Origin: Flavobacteriaceae bacterium
GTDB taxonomy: Bacteria > Bacteroidota > Bacteroidia > Flavobacteriales > Weeksellaceae
Reading direction: 5' to 3'
NCBI GenBank assembly: GCA_012522185.1
Contig: JAAYKY010000001.1
Location: 1-64,000, forward strand
DNA: 64,000 nucleotides
A program made the translations under genes and the position numbers. The notes under the pieces were generated by a model that ran no database searches, was not told the DNA's origin, and saw nothing but the letters and a program-made list of their open reading frames with translations. Below, piece by piece: positions 26,257 through 37,400 of this stretch. The first letter of the stretch is position 1. Every line of letters starts with the position of its first letter.

Positions 26257-28641
26257 ATGCGATATACACTTGGCCTGATTTTTTTGGCGCTTTCGTTTTT
26301 GGGAATGGCTCAGGTCGGGAGCATCAATATCAATGTTTACGATGAATTTTCCCAACAACCCTTGGAAGCTATGGTTTCGGTTTCGGGTGAGGAAAGGTTT
26401 TTTACCGGTTTGGGAAATGTTCAGATCGATAGTTTACAACAAGGAAATTACAGCTTCGAAATTTCTGCAGAAGGATATTTGCCGAGTTATCTGGACGATA
26501 TTACCATCGTTCCCAATCAAAATATTTCGTATTCGATAGGATTGTATTCGATTTCCGAAGAATTGGAAGCAGCCATTATTACTCGTCAAACTTATAAAAC
26601 CACAGCCGAAAGTCCACTTTCTTTGAGAAGCATTTCAAGTGAAGAAATCCAGAAAAACGCAGGTTCCAACCGTGATGTTTCCAAAGCCATTCTGAGTTTT
26701 CCGGGCGTGGGTTCAACAGCGACTTTCCGAAATGATTTATTCATCAGAGGAGGGAGTTCGGGCGAAAATAAATTTTATGTGGATGGAATTGAAGTTCCGG
26801 TTATCAATCACTTTCAAACTCAGGGAGCAAGCGGCGGACCAAGAGGAATTCTCACTGTAGATTTCATTCAGGATGTGGATTTTTACAGTGGCGCTTTTCC
26901 TGCACGTAGAAACGGCGTTTTATCTTCTCTTTTTGAATTTAATCTCAAACAAGCGCGCAAAGATAAACTCGGTTTTAAAGGGATCATCGGGCTCGATGAT
27001 TTACAACTGATGATGGACGGCCCTTTGAGCAAAGACCAAAGCTGGACGGGATTGTTTTCGGTTCGCAAATCGAATTTGCAATTATTGTTCAGTGCGATTG
27101 GACTTCCGTTTCTGCCTTCTTATTACGATGCGAATTTCAAGGTTTCCAAAAAATTCAATACCGGCGATGAATTGTATTTCATCGGAATTGGAGCCATTGA
27201 TCAGTTTGAATTTAACGAAGACGCCGAACCGACGCTGAGCAATTTGACTTTGATCGAAAGATTGCCCAAATCGCCACAATGGAATTATACGTTTGGTGCG
27301 GGCTATAAACGATTGACGGACAACGGAAACTGGCTTTTTACCTATAGTCAAAATATGATGGACAATCGAGCGGAAAAATATTATCGGAACATCGAAACGC
27401 CCGAAAATCTTTTATTGGATTATCATTCGAGAGAATTTGAAAGTAAAATCAGAGCAGACCGAAATCTGAATTTAGGGAAATTCAAAGTTTCTTTCGGAGC
27501 GAATGTCAATTTTGCCAATTATAAAAATGATTCGAGAATTCATTCGGTAAGTCAGAACAATGTGGATTTGGATGAACTCGATGTCAATATGGATTTGTTT
27601 CAGTACGGTGCTTATTTTCAGGCGGCCAGAAGTTTTTTCAGTCAAAAACTTCAGCTTTCATTGGGTATGCGAATGGACGCCACGGATTATTCGGAAAAAA
27701 CCAATAATCCTTTTGAGCAATTCTCACCCCGATTTTCATTGAACTATAAGTTTGCGCCGAGGTTTGCTTTTAATTTCAATGCCGGAATTTACCATCAATT
27801 GCCGGCATATACAGCTTTGGGTTATGTGGAAAATGAAGATTTTGTGAACCGTCCAAATTTGAAATACATCAAGAATTCACATTTAGTGGGAGGAATTGAA
27901 TACAAGGGAAAATCCAATTTGAGAATTACGCTGGAAGCTTATTATAAAAAATACAAAAATTATCCTTTTTCGCTTCGAAACCAAATCAGTCTTGCCAATG
28001 TGGGCGCGGATTTTGGCGTGGTCGGTAATGAGCCGCTGGACGCAAGAGGAGAAGGTGAAACCTATGGAATGGAAGTTTTAATTCAAAAGCGGACTACGAA
28101 CAATTTTTATGGAATTGCGGCTTATACTTTTGGGTATTCAAAATTCAGCGATGCCGATGAAAATCTGCTTCCCTCTTCCTGGGATAGTCGTCATATTCTA
28201 ACGCTTTCAGTGGGGAAATATTTCAACCGAAATTGGAACATAGGTTCGCGTTTCCGTTTGCAAAGCGGTTTGCCTGAAACGCCTTATGATTTGGAAAGAA
28301 GTTCGTTGGTCAATATCTGGACGATTTCAAATGGTCCGGTTCAGAATTTTGAAGAATTGAATTCATTGCGTGGAAATTTGGCGCATCAATTGGATATTCG
28401 GGTGGAGAAAAAATGGGCGTTTGCCAAATGGCAGTTGACGGCTTACCTCGATGTGGTAAATGTATATGGTTCCAACAGTCCAAGTGCTTTGCCGGTGGTC
28501 AATCTTCAGCGAGATGACAGTAATAACGGAATTATTTTAAACCCCGAAGCGCCGGCCGATCAGCAACGATATTTACTGGAAATAGGAGAGCAGGACAGAA
28601 GTACAGTTTTGCCTTATTTCGGTTTGATTTTCGAATTCTAA
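26257..28641 (+). CDS. TonB-dependent outer-membrane receptor
   Basis: A 794-residue receptor with a signal peptide (ending GMAQ), a carboxypeptidase-regulatory-like domain (about residues 22-100), a plug domain (about 115-220, with DLFIRGGSSGENKFYVDGIE), and a barrel ending in VLPYFGLIFEF with a terminal Phe. It shares architecture with the receptor at the left end of the window but is a different subfamily. The ligand is unknown. Its stop codon directly abuts the stop of rarA on the other strand, with no terminator between. Confidence 0.9.
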   Translation: MRYTLGLIFLALSFLGMAQVGSININVYDEFSQQPLEAMVSVSGEERFFTGLGNVQIDSLQQGNYSFEISAEGYLPSYLDDITIVPNQNISYSIGLYSISEELEAAIITRQTYKTTAESPLSLRSISSEEIQKNAGSNRDVSKAILSFPGVGSTATFRNDLFIRGGSSGENKFYVDGIEVPVINHFQTQGASGGPRGILTVDFIQDVDFYSGAFPARRNGVLSSLFEFNLKQARKDKLGFKGIIGLDDLQLMMDGPLSKDQSWTGLFSVRKSNLQLLFSAIGLPFLPSYYDANFKVSKKFNTGDELYFIGIGAIDQFEFNEDAEPTLSNLTLIERLPKSPQWNYTFGAGYKRLTDNGNWLFTYSQNMMDNRAEKYYRNIETPENLLLDYHSREFESKIRADRNLNLGKFKVSFGANVNFANYKNDSRIHSVSQNNVDLDELDVNMDLFQYGAYFQAARSFFSQKLQLSLGMRMDATDYSEKTNNPFEQFSPRFSLNYKFAPRFAFNFNAGIYHQLPAYTALGYVENEDFVNRPNLKYIKNSHLVGGIEYKGKSNLRITLEAYYKKYKNYPFSLRNQISLANVGADFGVVGNEPLDARGEGETYGMEVLIQKRTTNNFYGIAAYTFGYSKFSDADENLLPSSWDSRHILTLSVGKYFNRNWNIGSRFRLQSGLPETPYDLERSSLVNIWTISNGPVQNFEELNSLRGNLAHQLDIRVEKKWAFAKWQLTAYLDVVNVYGSNSPSALPVVNLQRDDSNNGIILNPEAPADQQRYLLEIGEQDRSTVLPYFGLIFEF

Positions 28642-29916
28642 TCAATACCCATATTTACCTTTCCATTTTTTATTCAGGGATTGTTTGTCAGATTGTTCGC
28701 GAGCGTTTTGCCCGGGTTCATAAAAGACTGTTCCCGATAATTCTTTTGGTAAAAATTCCTGTTCTGCAAAATTGTTTTCGTAAGAATGTGCATATTTATA
28801 ATCCTTTCCGTAATCCAAGTCTTTCATTAGTTTGGTCGGCGCATTTCTGAGATGAAGCGGAACTGGTAAATTTCCGGTTTGTCGCACGATTTGTTGTGCT
28901 TTCCCGATGGCTTCATACGTGCTATTGCTTTTTGGGGAATTGGCCAAATAAACCGCACATTGACTCAGGATAATTCTCGCTTCGGGATAGCCAATTGAAT
29001 TAACCGCTTGGAAAGCATTATTGGCAATTACCAAAGCCGTTGGATTGGCATTTCCGATGTCTTCTGAAGCCGAAATCAATAATCTTCTTGCAATAAATTT
29101 GAGGTCTTCACCGCCTTCCAACATTCGGGCGAGCCAATAAACTGCGCCGTTCGGGTCAGAACCGCGAATGGATTTGATGAAAGCGGAGATGATATCGTAA
29201 TGCATTTCGCCGCTTTTGTCGTACATCGCAAGGTTTTGTTGAATGGTTTGTGTAACCGAATCATTGGTAAGTTTAATTTCTTTTTCAGTAGCACTGTTGA
29301 CCACCAGTTCAAGGCCGTTGAGAAGTTTCCTTGCGTCGCCTCCTGAAAATCGGATTAAAGCCTCGGTTTCGAGAATTTTGATATTTTTTTCTTTTAGAAA
29401 TTCGTCTTTTTCGACGGCTCTTTGAATTAATTCTTCCAAATCATTTCGTTCGAGCGATTTCAAAATATAAACCTGACAACGTGAAAGCAAAGCGGGAACG
29501 ACTTCGAAACTTGGATTTTCGGTTGTGGCGCCGATCAGGGTGATCCAACCTTTCTCCACTGCGCCCAATAAGCTGTCTTGTTGGGATTTGTTGAAACGAT
29601 GGATTTCGTCAATGAATAATATAGGTGCTTGTTGTCCAGAGAAGAGATTTTGATTTTTCGCTTTCTCAATGACTTCTCTGACTTCTTTTACGCCTGAATT
29701 AATGGCGCTGAGCTCAAAAAAGGAACGTTTTGAAAGTTCAGAAATCATTTGTGCCAATGTGGTTTTTCCGGTTCCCGGTGGTCCCCAGAAAATCATGGAA
29801 GCGATATGTCCGGATTTGAGCATAATCCGAATCGGTCCATTTTCTCCAATCAAATGGGTTTGATTAATGAAGTCGTCCAAAGATTTTGGGCGTAAACGTT
29901 CGGCAAGAGGTTGCAT
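28642..29916 (-). CDS. rarA: Replication-associated recombination protein A (AAA+ ATPase)
   Basis: This 424-residue clamp-loader-like ATPase acts at stalled replication forks. Walker A is GPPGTGKT (about residues 45-52), Walker B is [10 protein letters not shown], and sensor 1 is [10 protein letters not shown]. The C-terminal MgsA tetramerisation part includes [20 protein letters not shown]. The length is normal. It converges on the TonB receptor gene with no spacer, so read-through or antisense overlap of the transcripts is likely. Confidence 0.95.
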   Translation of the reverse strand: MQPLAERLRPKSLDDFINQTHLIGENGPIRIMLKSGHIASMIFWGPPGTGKTTLAQMISELSKRSFFELSAINSGVKEVREVIEKAKNQNLFSGQQAPILFIDEIHRFNKSQQDSLLGAVEKGWITLIGATTENPSFEVVPALLSRCQVYILKSLERNDLEELIQRAVEKDEFLKEKNIKILETEALIRFSGGDARKLLNGLELVVNSATEKEIKLTNDSVTQTIQQNLAMYDKSGEMHYDIISAFIKSIRGSDPNGAVYWLARMLEGGEDLKFIARRLLISASEDIGNANPTALVIANNAFQAVNSIGYPEARIILSQCAVYLANSPKSNSTYEAIGKAQQIVRQTGNLPVPLHLRNAPTKLMKDLDYGKDYKYAHSYENNFAEQEFLPKELSGTVFYEPGQNAREQSDKQSLNKKWKGKYGY

Positions 29917-29951
29917 GTTGATGATTTTTTACAAATTTAACCCATCCGGCT

Positions 29952-32075
29952 TTATTTAAATAATTTGCGAACCACATTTCCGATTTGAACGAAATCCCCG
30001 TGGTTGTTTACCATTCTTTTTTCCGGGTAATTCTCCATTTCGCCTTGGTAAGGATAAATAATTAAATAATTTTTTTCGATAAAAACTGAATTTAAAATTC
30101 CAGGGATATAACGCATTTGAGGAATGTAGGAGTTCATGCCTCGTTTTGCAAGGAAAATAATCAGGCCTTCATTTTCACCAATTGATCGAGCGATTTCTTC
30201 CGAATCTTTCCAGGTGTTGATAACCGAGAATTTGGCTTCGATGTTTACTTTTTTGATGATTTTCTTGAGCACATCAATCGTGGGTTCAGTTGCATAGAAA
30301 TGGATGATGGCTCCAGTGTTTCTGGCGATATTCCAAACCCGTAAAAGTGCATGAAAAAATCCAGGTTCGGTATGTGAATTGGCTGGAATAATTACGATTT
30401 GATTTTTGATGGTTGAAATAGGCTGTGCGGCATGGTAAATAAAAATATTGGATTTATCGTTTTGTAGATAACCGTTGTAAAGATTATGAACAAAAGAGGA
30501 TGAAAATCCTTTCCCGGGATTTAATCCAATGAACAAATCGGTAATTTTCTTTTCTTTGATGACGTTGTTTACGCCATTGATTACGTCATTGTCATAGCGA
30601 GTTAAAGGTTGAAGCGTTACCTCTGCTGCGGATGCTTGATTGACTGATTCATCGAGAAGTTTTTCGGCATTTTTCATAGAAGATTCATTTTTCTCTTCAT
30701 TGATGACGTTTAGTGCGAAAACTCCGTCTGTATTGTGTTTTGATTTTGTGATAACGGCTAAATTAACAAGAGGTTCGACGGTTTCAGGGTAATTTAGCGC
30801 AAGCAAAATATTTTCTTTTTCTTCTGATTTTCCCGCAACAGTATCCGCATTTTCCAGTTGCGCAATTTTCTCGGCACTTGCAGTTGAGGTGAAAGAAGAG
30901 AGTGTACAGGAAATTAAAATCAATAAAATACTTCCATTCAGAACATGTTCGTTTAACAATCGAATGGGTTCGCCGGCTTCGGTTTCTGAAATAATGATGT
31001 TATATCCGACCATGACTGCGGCAAGTGTAGCAGCGGCTGAGGCTACACTTAGTCCAAATATAAGTTTCCCTTCTTCTTTGGAAAGTCGGAAAGTTTTTTG
31101 GGTTGCTACGGCAGCAAAATATTTTCCTGCAAAGGAAGCAATTAGCATAATCGCAGCTACGAGAATGGTCTCCCAGCTACTGATAAATACTTTGAAATCA
31201 ATCAACATTCCGACACTGATAAGGAAAAACGGGATGAAAATGGCGTTTCCTACAAATTCAACACGATTCATCAAAGTGGAAGTGTGCGGTATGAGTCGGT
31301 TGAGTGCGAGTCCGGCAAGGAAAGCGCCGATGATGGCTTCTACGCCAGCTACTTCAGCCAATAGAGCTGCGAGGTAGATCATCACAAGCACGAAAATATA
31401 TTGAGAAATTTTGTCGTCCACTTTTTTGAAAAACCATCTTGCGATAATCGGGAAGATCAATAATACAATCAGTCCGAAAACAATGATGGAGACCGACATT
31501 TTGATCCAGAATTCTTGCCCCACTTCGCCCTGTGCCATTCCCACACAAGCTGCCAAAACCAAAAGAGCAAGGATATCAGTAATCATGGTACCGCCTACAG
31601 TGATATTGACGGCTCGGTTTTTGGCGACGCCAAGTTTACTGACAATAGGGTAGGCAATTAAAGTGTGTGATGAAAATAAACTAGCAAATAATAGAGCAGT
31701 TAATTGTGAAAAGCCTAGAATATAATATCCGCCCAAATATCCCAAAGCAAGTGGAACGAGAAAGGTGTAAATCCCAAATGTTAAGCTTTTCCATTTGTTT
31801 TTCTTGAAATCTCCCATATCAATTTCAAGTCCAGCGAGAAACATGATGTAGAGTAGTCCGGTGGTCCCGGTTACGACAATACTACTGTCTCGCGCAAGGA
31901 CATTGAACCCATTGGGTCCGATGACCGCTCCGGCAATGATGAGCCCCAAAAGATGTGGTACTTTTATTTTGTTTAATAACAAAGGCGCAAACAATATTAT
32001 AATTAGGACCAGCAGAAACTTTAGAACAGGATCTGCGATAGGGAGGCTGAGATCATGAATGTTCAATAAAATCAT
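29952..32075 (-). CDS. Cation:proton antiporter (CPA2) with cytoplasmic stress-like domain
   Basis: A 707-residue protein. The N-terminal part (about 1-400) has roughly 12 membrane helices of the Na+/H+ exchanger (KefB/NapA-like) fold, with PHLLGLIIAGAVIGPNG and the unwound-helix region GGTMITDILALLVL. The C-terminal 270 residues are soluble and look like two universal-stress-protein-like lobes (LALNYPETVEPLVNLAVITK and following). It lies 35 nt from rarA and 21 nt from an upstream lipoprotein gene, so the three may form one operon. Confidence 0.88.
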   Translation of the reverse strand: MILLNIHDLSLPIADPVLKFLLVLIIILFAPLLLNKIKVPHLLGLIIAGAVIGPNGFNVLARDSSIVVTGTTGLLYIMFLAGLEIDMGDFKKNKWKSLTFGIYTFLVPLALGYLGGYYILGFSQLTALLFASLFSSHTLIAYPIVSKLGVAKNRAVNITVGGTMITDILALLVLAACVGMAQGEVGQEFWIKMSVSIIVFGLIVLLIFPIIARWFFKKVDDKISQYIFVLVMIYLAALLAEVAGVEAIIGAFLAGLALNRLIPHTSTLMNRVEFVGNAIFIPFFLISVGMLIDFKVFISSWETILVAAIMLIASFAGKYFAAVATQKTFRLSKEEGKLIFGLSVASAAATLAAVMVGYNIIISETEAGEPIRLLNEHVLNGSILLILISCTLSSFTSTASAEKIAQLENADTVAGKSEEKENILLALNYPETVEPLVNLAVITKSKHNTDGVFALNVINEEKNESSMKNAEKLLDESVNQASAAEVTLQPLTRYDNDVINGVNNVIKEKKITDLFIGLNPGKGFSSSFVHNLYNGYLQNDKSNIFIYHAAQPISTIKNQIVIIPANSHTEPGFFHALLRVWNIARNTGAIIHFYATEPTIDVLKKIIKKVNIEAKFSVINTWKDSEEIARSIGENEGLIIFLAKRGMNSYIPQMRYIPGILNSVFIEKNYLIIYPYQGEMENYPEKRMVNNHGDFVQIGNVVRKLFK

Positions 32076-32096
32076 GAATAAATGTTTAAGTTGTGT

Positions 32097-32669
32097 TTAA
32101 TTTTTTTGCGAAGGACGATTCAGTTCGATATTGAACAAGGCGGAACATTTCTCATCTAAACTAATGATTCTTTTCCCACTCATTTTATCTGTTCTGATTT
32201 GGTCGAAATTCACATTCATCACTACGTTTCTTGTGGAGGTGGAATCGGTTCGGAAACTAAGTTGGATTCCTCTTGGTGTGAATTTCGCATTGTAGGTTCT
32301 GATGATTTCGTTTCGGTTATCGAGTACGCTGGCGTTTAATCCAGTAGAGTCTTGATCAAATATCCAGACGTTCACACGTTGATCGCCTACTGCATAATCG
32401 CTGCAATTGGATTCGGTGCAAATCGTCCGGCTGTTCCATTTTCCTGCAATGCTGTCGGGCCAAGCTCGATAAGTCAGTGTATCCATGCTCAAACGAACAC
32501 TGTCGCGAAAAGACACTAAGGAAAGGTATTCGGATTCTTTTTCGGCGATTTGCATTTCTCTTAGCTGCAGAGCGTTTTCTCTCTGGACTAAATCTTCTTC
32601 TTTTGTGCAATCGTTACAAGCTACGAAGGTAAATAGGATTGTAAAGCAAAGGATGATGGGTTTTGACAT
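32097..32669 (-). CDS. Hypothetical lipoprotein with short coiled coil
   Basis: This 190-residue protein has a lipoprotein signal ending FTFVAC (Cys18). A charged helical segment follows (about 25-50, with ENALQLREMQIAEKESEY), then a beta-rich domain that includes AGKWNSRTICTESNCSDYA. I do not recognise a family with certainty. The WPDSIAGKWNSRTICTES part recalls lipocalin-like small domains, but that is weak. It lies upstream of the CPA2 antiporter gene and is probably co-transcribed with it. Confidence 0.7.
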   Translation of the reverse strand: MSKPIILCFTILFTFVACNDCTKEEDLVQRENALQLREMQIAEKESEYLSLVSFRDSVRLSMDTLTYRAWPDSIAGKWNSRTICTESNCSDYAVGDQRVNVWIFDQDSTGLNASVLDNRNEIIRTYNAKFTPRGIQLSFRTDSTSTRNVVMNVNFDQIRTDKMSGKRIISLDEKCSALFNIELNRPSQKN

Positions 32670-32792
32670 GGATAATTGTTTTGGCTCAATTTTAATTCAA
32701 AATTAAGAAAGTTGAATGAATTATAGGTAAAACTTATGGAGTTAACAGTTTTTTAAGTCAAGCTAATTGGATTTAGAATGTTGAAATAAAAT

Positions 32793-32820
32793 AAAAAAAG
32801 CTACCTCGAGAGGCAGCTTC
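32793..32820 (-). terminator. Terminator after the SusD gene
   Basis: A hairpin pairs AAGCTACCTC with GAGGCAGCTT (one mismatch). On the minus strand it is followed by a T-run, and it lies just past the SusD stop. Confidence 0.75.
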
Positions 32821-32843
32821 AATTAAATTCTATTTACAAATCT

Positions 32844-34448
32844 CTACGGCATCCACCATAGTTTTGCGTTGATTGCATCAATGGATTGACTGTCACCCGT
32901 ATATTGGGTTGCAGCGGCATTCCAATTTGCATTGTTTACGGATTGCTCAGCGACCGGATAAGAAATTCGGTACGGCATATCGCTCATTCCACTTACGTGT
33001 GGCGTAAATACGTAGGGAGTTCCGTCGAGTTCATATCCTGTGTCTCCTGGTAATAGGAGGATAGGTGAAGTCGGGAATCCGGTTCTTCTATAATCTGCCC
33101 AAGAAACTTGTGGTTGCATATACATCGCTACATATTTCTGAGTGATTACATTTTCTTGATCAGCTGCTGGTAGGTTGCTCACAAAAGTTGTTATTTGGTC
33201 TGGATCTACGCCCCATTTTTCCATGGAAGCAATTACTCCGTTCTCATAGTGAGATTGTGCCCACCCGTTTAATTCGGAAAGAATAAATTCGACTTCTGAA
33301 TATTCCATCAAAACTTCAGGGAAAGTTGCTGTCAAAACGTGTTTGCTGAAAGGCGATAATTTAGCCAGGGCATTATTTGCAGTCATTCGATCGGCGGGTA
33401 ATGCATAAGGCATTCCTTGGTAATCATTTGGGTCATTTGAGTCTTCGTAAGCTCCGGCTCCCACATCATTTCGGGGGGTTCCAAATGGTGCAGCATATTT
33501 CTGCAGTCTTGGGTCTACGCCAAAGTTGCCGGTTTCGCCTTGCAAAAGATTGATCAATTGGTTGTTTACGAAGAAGTCATTTCTACCTCCTACAAAAAAT
33601 TCTGCCCAGAAAGGAGAACCACCGGTTGCTGTATTCATATAATGCAAGGCGGCATTGTCCTGATTACTTGTAAATACACCTGAGCTAAGCGCATTGGCAA
33701 TTGCTGCATTTGCTTCGGCAGGAATTTTATGTTTTACCATATTGGCAATTCGCAAGCGAAGTGAGTTACCAAACTTTTTCCATAATTCGACGTCGCCTTC
33801 ATAAATCTTATCCCCGGAAACTCCTCCTGGCTCGACAAATACACTACCTGAAGTCAGTTGGTTTACCGCTTGGTCTAGTTCTACCAATAGGTTTTTGAAA
33901 ATTGTTTCCTGACTCACGTATTTTGGTTGTGGGTAAGTGTCGATTTGCAATGCCTGAAAGTCAGGATTGTCTCTTTCGCTCACGGACCAATAAGGAACGT
34001 CGCCAAAGTAATTCGTCAAATCCAGAAAGGCGTATGCCATCATAATTCGGGCTACACCGATTTGATTGTTTAAGTCACCATAAGCTGCCATTTGAAGTCC
34101 TAATTCAGGGTCTTCGCAGAAAGTGATGATTTCCTTGTAGTTTGCCAGTGCTCTGTAGATGTTGTTCCAAGCCTGATCTCCCGTTGTGGGTCTGTATTGG
34201 TACTTGTCTTCATCTACGTAATTTCGCTGTGCGCTGTACTGCATCCACGGGAGTACCATGCGTCCGCTTACCCATCCATCTCTTGTTTCATCCATCAACC
34301 TCTTAGTTGCGGTGTTGAAGATTGTGTAAGTAGGGGCAGCTTCTGGTCTGTCCGGGTCTGTGTTTATCTCCTCAAAATCATTGTCACAGGACCACATAAG
34401 TGTTAGTCCTAAAAATGATAGTAATAGTATTCTTTTATTTAAAAACAT
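32844..34448 (-). CDS. SusD/RagB-family outer-membrane lipoprotein (SusD-like type 2)
   Basis: A 534-residue lipoprotein with lipobox LMWSC (Cys21). The sequence after it, FEEINTDPDRPEAAP, and internal motifs such as NIYRALANYKEI and the C-terminal MPYRISYPVAEQSVNN mark the SusD-like_2 branch. It is the surface-exposed lid that hands ligand to the SusC partner encoded 11 nt upstream. The substrate could be glycan or peptide, and no hydrolase gene is adjacent to decide. Confidence 0.93.
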   Translation of the reverse strand: MFLNKRILLLSFLGLTLMWSCDNDFEEINTDPDRPEAAPTYTIFNTATKRLMDETRDGWVSGRMVLPWMQYSAQRNYVDEDKYQYRPTTGDQAWNNIYRALANYKEIITFCEDPELGLQMAAYGDLNNQIGVARIMMAYAFLDLTNYFGDVPYWSVSERDNPDFQALQIDTYPQPKYVSQETIFKNLLVELDQAVNQLTSGSVFVEPGGVSGDKIYEGDVELWKKFGNSLRLRIANMVKHKIPAEANAAIANALSSGVFTSNQDNAALHYMNTATGGSPFWAEFFVGGRNDFFVNNQLINLLQGETGNFGVDPRLQKYAAPFGTPRNDVGAGAYEDSNDPNDYQGMPYALPADRMTANNALAKLSPFSKHVLTATFPEVLMEYSEVEFILSELNGWAQSHYENGVIASMEKWGVDPDQITTFVSNLPAADQENVITQKYVAMYMQPQVSWADYRRTGFPTSPILLLPGDTGYELDGTPYVFTPHVSGMSDMPYRISYPVAEQSVNNANWNAAATQYTGDSQSIDAINAKLWWMP

Positions 34449-34459
34449 GATTTTACTTT

Positions 34460-37400
34460 TTAGAATTGGAATCTTAAATTCATACCATACGTTCTCGTTG
34501 ATGGAAGAGAACCTCCTTCTAGACCTTGGATATTTCCACTGCCATACGTAGCCATTTCTGGGTCAAATCCTTTCTTATCCACACCCCACATCGCTAAGTT
34601 TCTTCCAAATGCAGAAATGGTAATTCCTTCAAATGGACCGGTTAATCTTTGTGGAATTGTATAGGAAATCGATACGTCTCTTAACTTGATGTAGTCAGAT
34701 TTAAATACGTTCTGAGCATCTACGTTGTTGTAGAAATTGGCAAAATAATCTGTCGCATCAACCACGGTGGTATTGGGCGTATAAGAGTTGGAACCTGCAT
34801 CCCAAACAACTCCGTCTAGAATAATCCCGTCTTCGCGGATATTATTGGCTGCAGTTGCTTCTAGCATTCCTGAATAATTACCCCACATATGTGTAGTTGA
34901 GTAAAAATGCCCTCCTTTTTGGATGTCAATTAGGAATGAGAAATCAAAGTTTTTGTAAGTGAAAGTATTTCGGATACCCATATTATAGTCGGGAATGATT
35001 GACCCCAGGTTTTCTACCTGATCACTTGTCACATACAATCCATTGTCGTCAATAATCTTATTTCCGTTATCATCGAACTTATAGTTGTATCCTCTCAACA
35101 TACCGTATTTTTCTCCTTCAACTGCCCAAAGTGAAACAAGGAAAGGAGCATTGGCAAGGTTAATTGCATCCATGTCATCTGCCACTTTCGTAACCGTGTT
35201 ATCATTGGTTGAGAAGTTCCAGTTGATTCTCCATTCGAAATCTTGGGTACGTACAGGAACTAAATTTAAACTAGCCTGAATACCCTTGTTTTCCATCGTT
35301 CCGGCATTTAACCATTTGAACATGAATCCTCCTGAATAAGAATGTTGCACGGGAACTAATAAATCCTTGATGGTTTCTTCGTAATAAGTGAAGTTCAACC
35401 CCACACGGTTTTTGAACATATTCATTTCCAAACCAACTTCCCAAGCATCTTTGATTTCGGGTTTCAATAATGGGTTGGACTTGGTGTTGCTCAACTCAAA
35501 TGAAGGTCCACCAAAGTTTGATGCAGAGTTGAAATAGTCACGTGTTTGGTATTCCAACAAGTCATTGGAAGTCTGTGAAAAACCTCCACGGATTTTACCA
35601 TAACCTAACCAATTTGCGTCCACTAATTCAGAGAATAAAAAAGACCCTGTTACAGATGGATAGAAATAACTATTGTTTCCAGCAGGAAGTGTGGAGAACC
35701 AGTCATTTCTACCGGTTACATCTAAGAACAACATATTGTTGTACCCCAATGAGATCATCCCAAATGCAGAGTTAACTCGCTTTTGGGCGAATTTGTCTGT
35801 TTCTACATAAGGATCATTCATACTATTGGTAAGCGTATAAACATTTGGAACCACTAATCCACCTACGGTATTTCCAAAGATGTGGTTTCCATTAACTTCT
35901 CTTCGGTTCAAACCTACAAATGAGTTCAATGAGAATTTTCCAAACGTACGATCGAAATGCAATCGACCTTCGTAGTTAAATTCAGAAAACCTTCTCAATC
36001 CATAAGAATATCCAGACTGAGCTTGTGATCCTACAGCAACTCTTTCGGTGATTTCAAGATTGTAGTTATCGCCCATTACATTTCCAATTACATAAAGACC
36101 GGGCTGGAAATCATATCTCAACTCAACGTTTCCGAAGTATCGGTTTCTTTCGTCGGTTGAAATGTTCTCATATAGCGTCCAGTAAACGTTGTCGGAATAA
36201 AGTGGGGTTCCGTCGTCCCATGAATTTCGGTTCCAAGTTCTTTGCAGTCCGTTGGCTAATTTATAATTTTTTAAACGGCTGTAATCCAATTGGGTTTGTC
36301 CCCATTGCCAGATTTTTTGTGGAATTGAATTGTCACCATACCCTTGTTCAGGTCTGTTTTTACCATAAGTTCGGGTGTAGTTGAAATTGGATTTCACAGA
36401 AAACTTCTCATTGAATTTATGCCCAAGACTCATCCCCACGTTGGTTCTTTCCAAATTGGTATTAGGTAAAATACCTGATTGGTTAACATTGGCCAATGAT
36501 ACTCTGAAGTTTGTGTTTTCATTTGCGTTGGCAAAAGTTACAGAGTTGGTATAGGTGATTCCTACATTAAACAATGACATTGCATCGTTAGCCGGGTAAG
36601 ACCAAGGACGAGGATTCAAGTAATCGTTCGGGAACTCCGGATCAAATGCATCCCAATGTAGTACAGGCGTACCGTCCAGTCGAGGTCCCCAAGATTCATC
36701 CATTGAATAATCCACAATGTTGTAAGTTGTTCCGTTGATGTTTACTTGTTCAAATGAATTTCCGTAACCACCTCCATAAAGTTTCTGTAATTTAGGATAA
36801 TAAGCAATCGACTCGAAGGCAACACCTGTATTCAAGGTGATATCACTTTTGCCTCTTTTACCTTTTTTCGTTGTAATCATAATAACCCCGTTGGATGCTC
36901 TTGAACCATAAAGCGCAGAAGCCGGCCCTCCTGTAAGCACGTTTATGTTTTCTATATCGTCTGGGTTGATGTCATAAATGCCATCCCCGTAATCCCTACC
37001 ACCTGCACCACGCTGTGTGTCACTGTTGTTGGCATTGAAGTTAGACATAGGTACACCATCGACCACAATCAAAGGTCGGTTTTCTTGTGTAATGGAATTA
37101 ATACCTCTCAGGGTAATTCGAGTTGATCCTCCAAGGCTTCCACTTGGAGCCGAAATCAGAGCTCCTGCAATATTACCCGATAAGGATGCGATGGCGTTGC
37201 TGCTACGAGTTTTGGAGATTAACTCTCCGGAAACTTCTTGAGTAGCATACCCCAAAGCCTTCTGATCTCTTGTAATACCTAAAGCGGTTACTACAACTCC
37301 TTCCAATTCTACGGATTCACTTAGTGTGAGCGTTGCATTGTAAACATTGCTCGCACCAACATTGACCGTTACGACATCCATACCAAGTGTTTCAATTGTG

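Noticed and set aside
30889-31377. Plus-strand open frame of 162 codons opposite the antiporter gene
   Set aside because: It is antisense to conserved membrane helices of the antiporter. Its Ser/Ala/Thr-rich composition is the mirror of hydrophobic codons.
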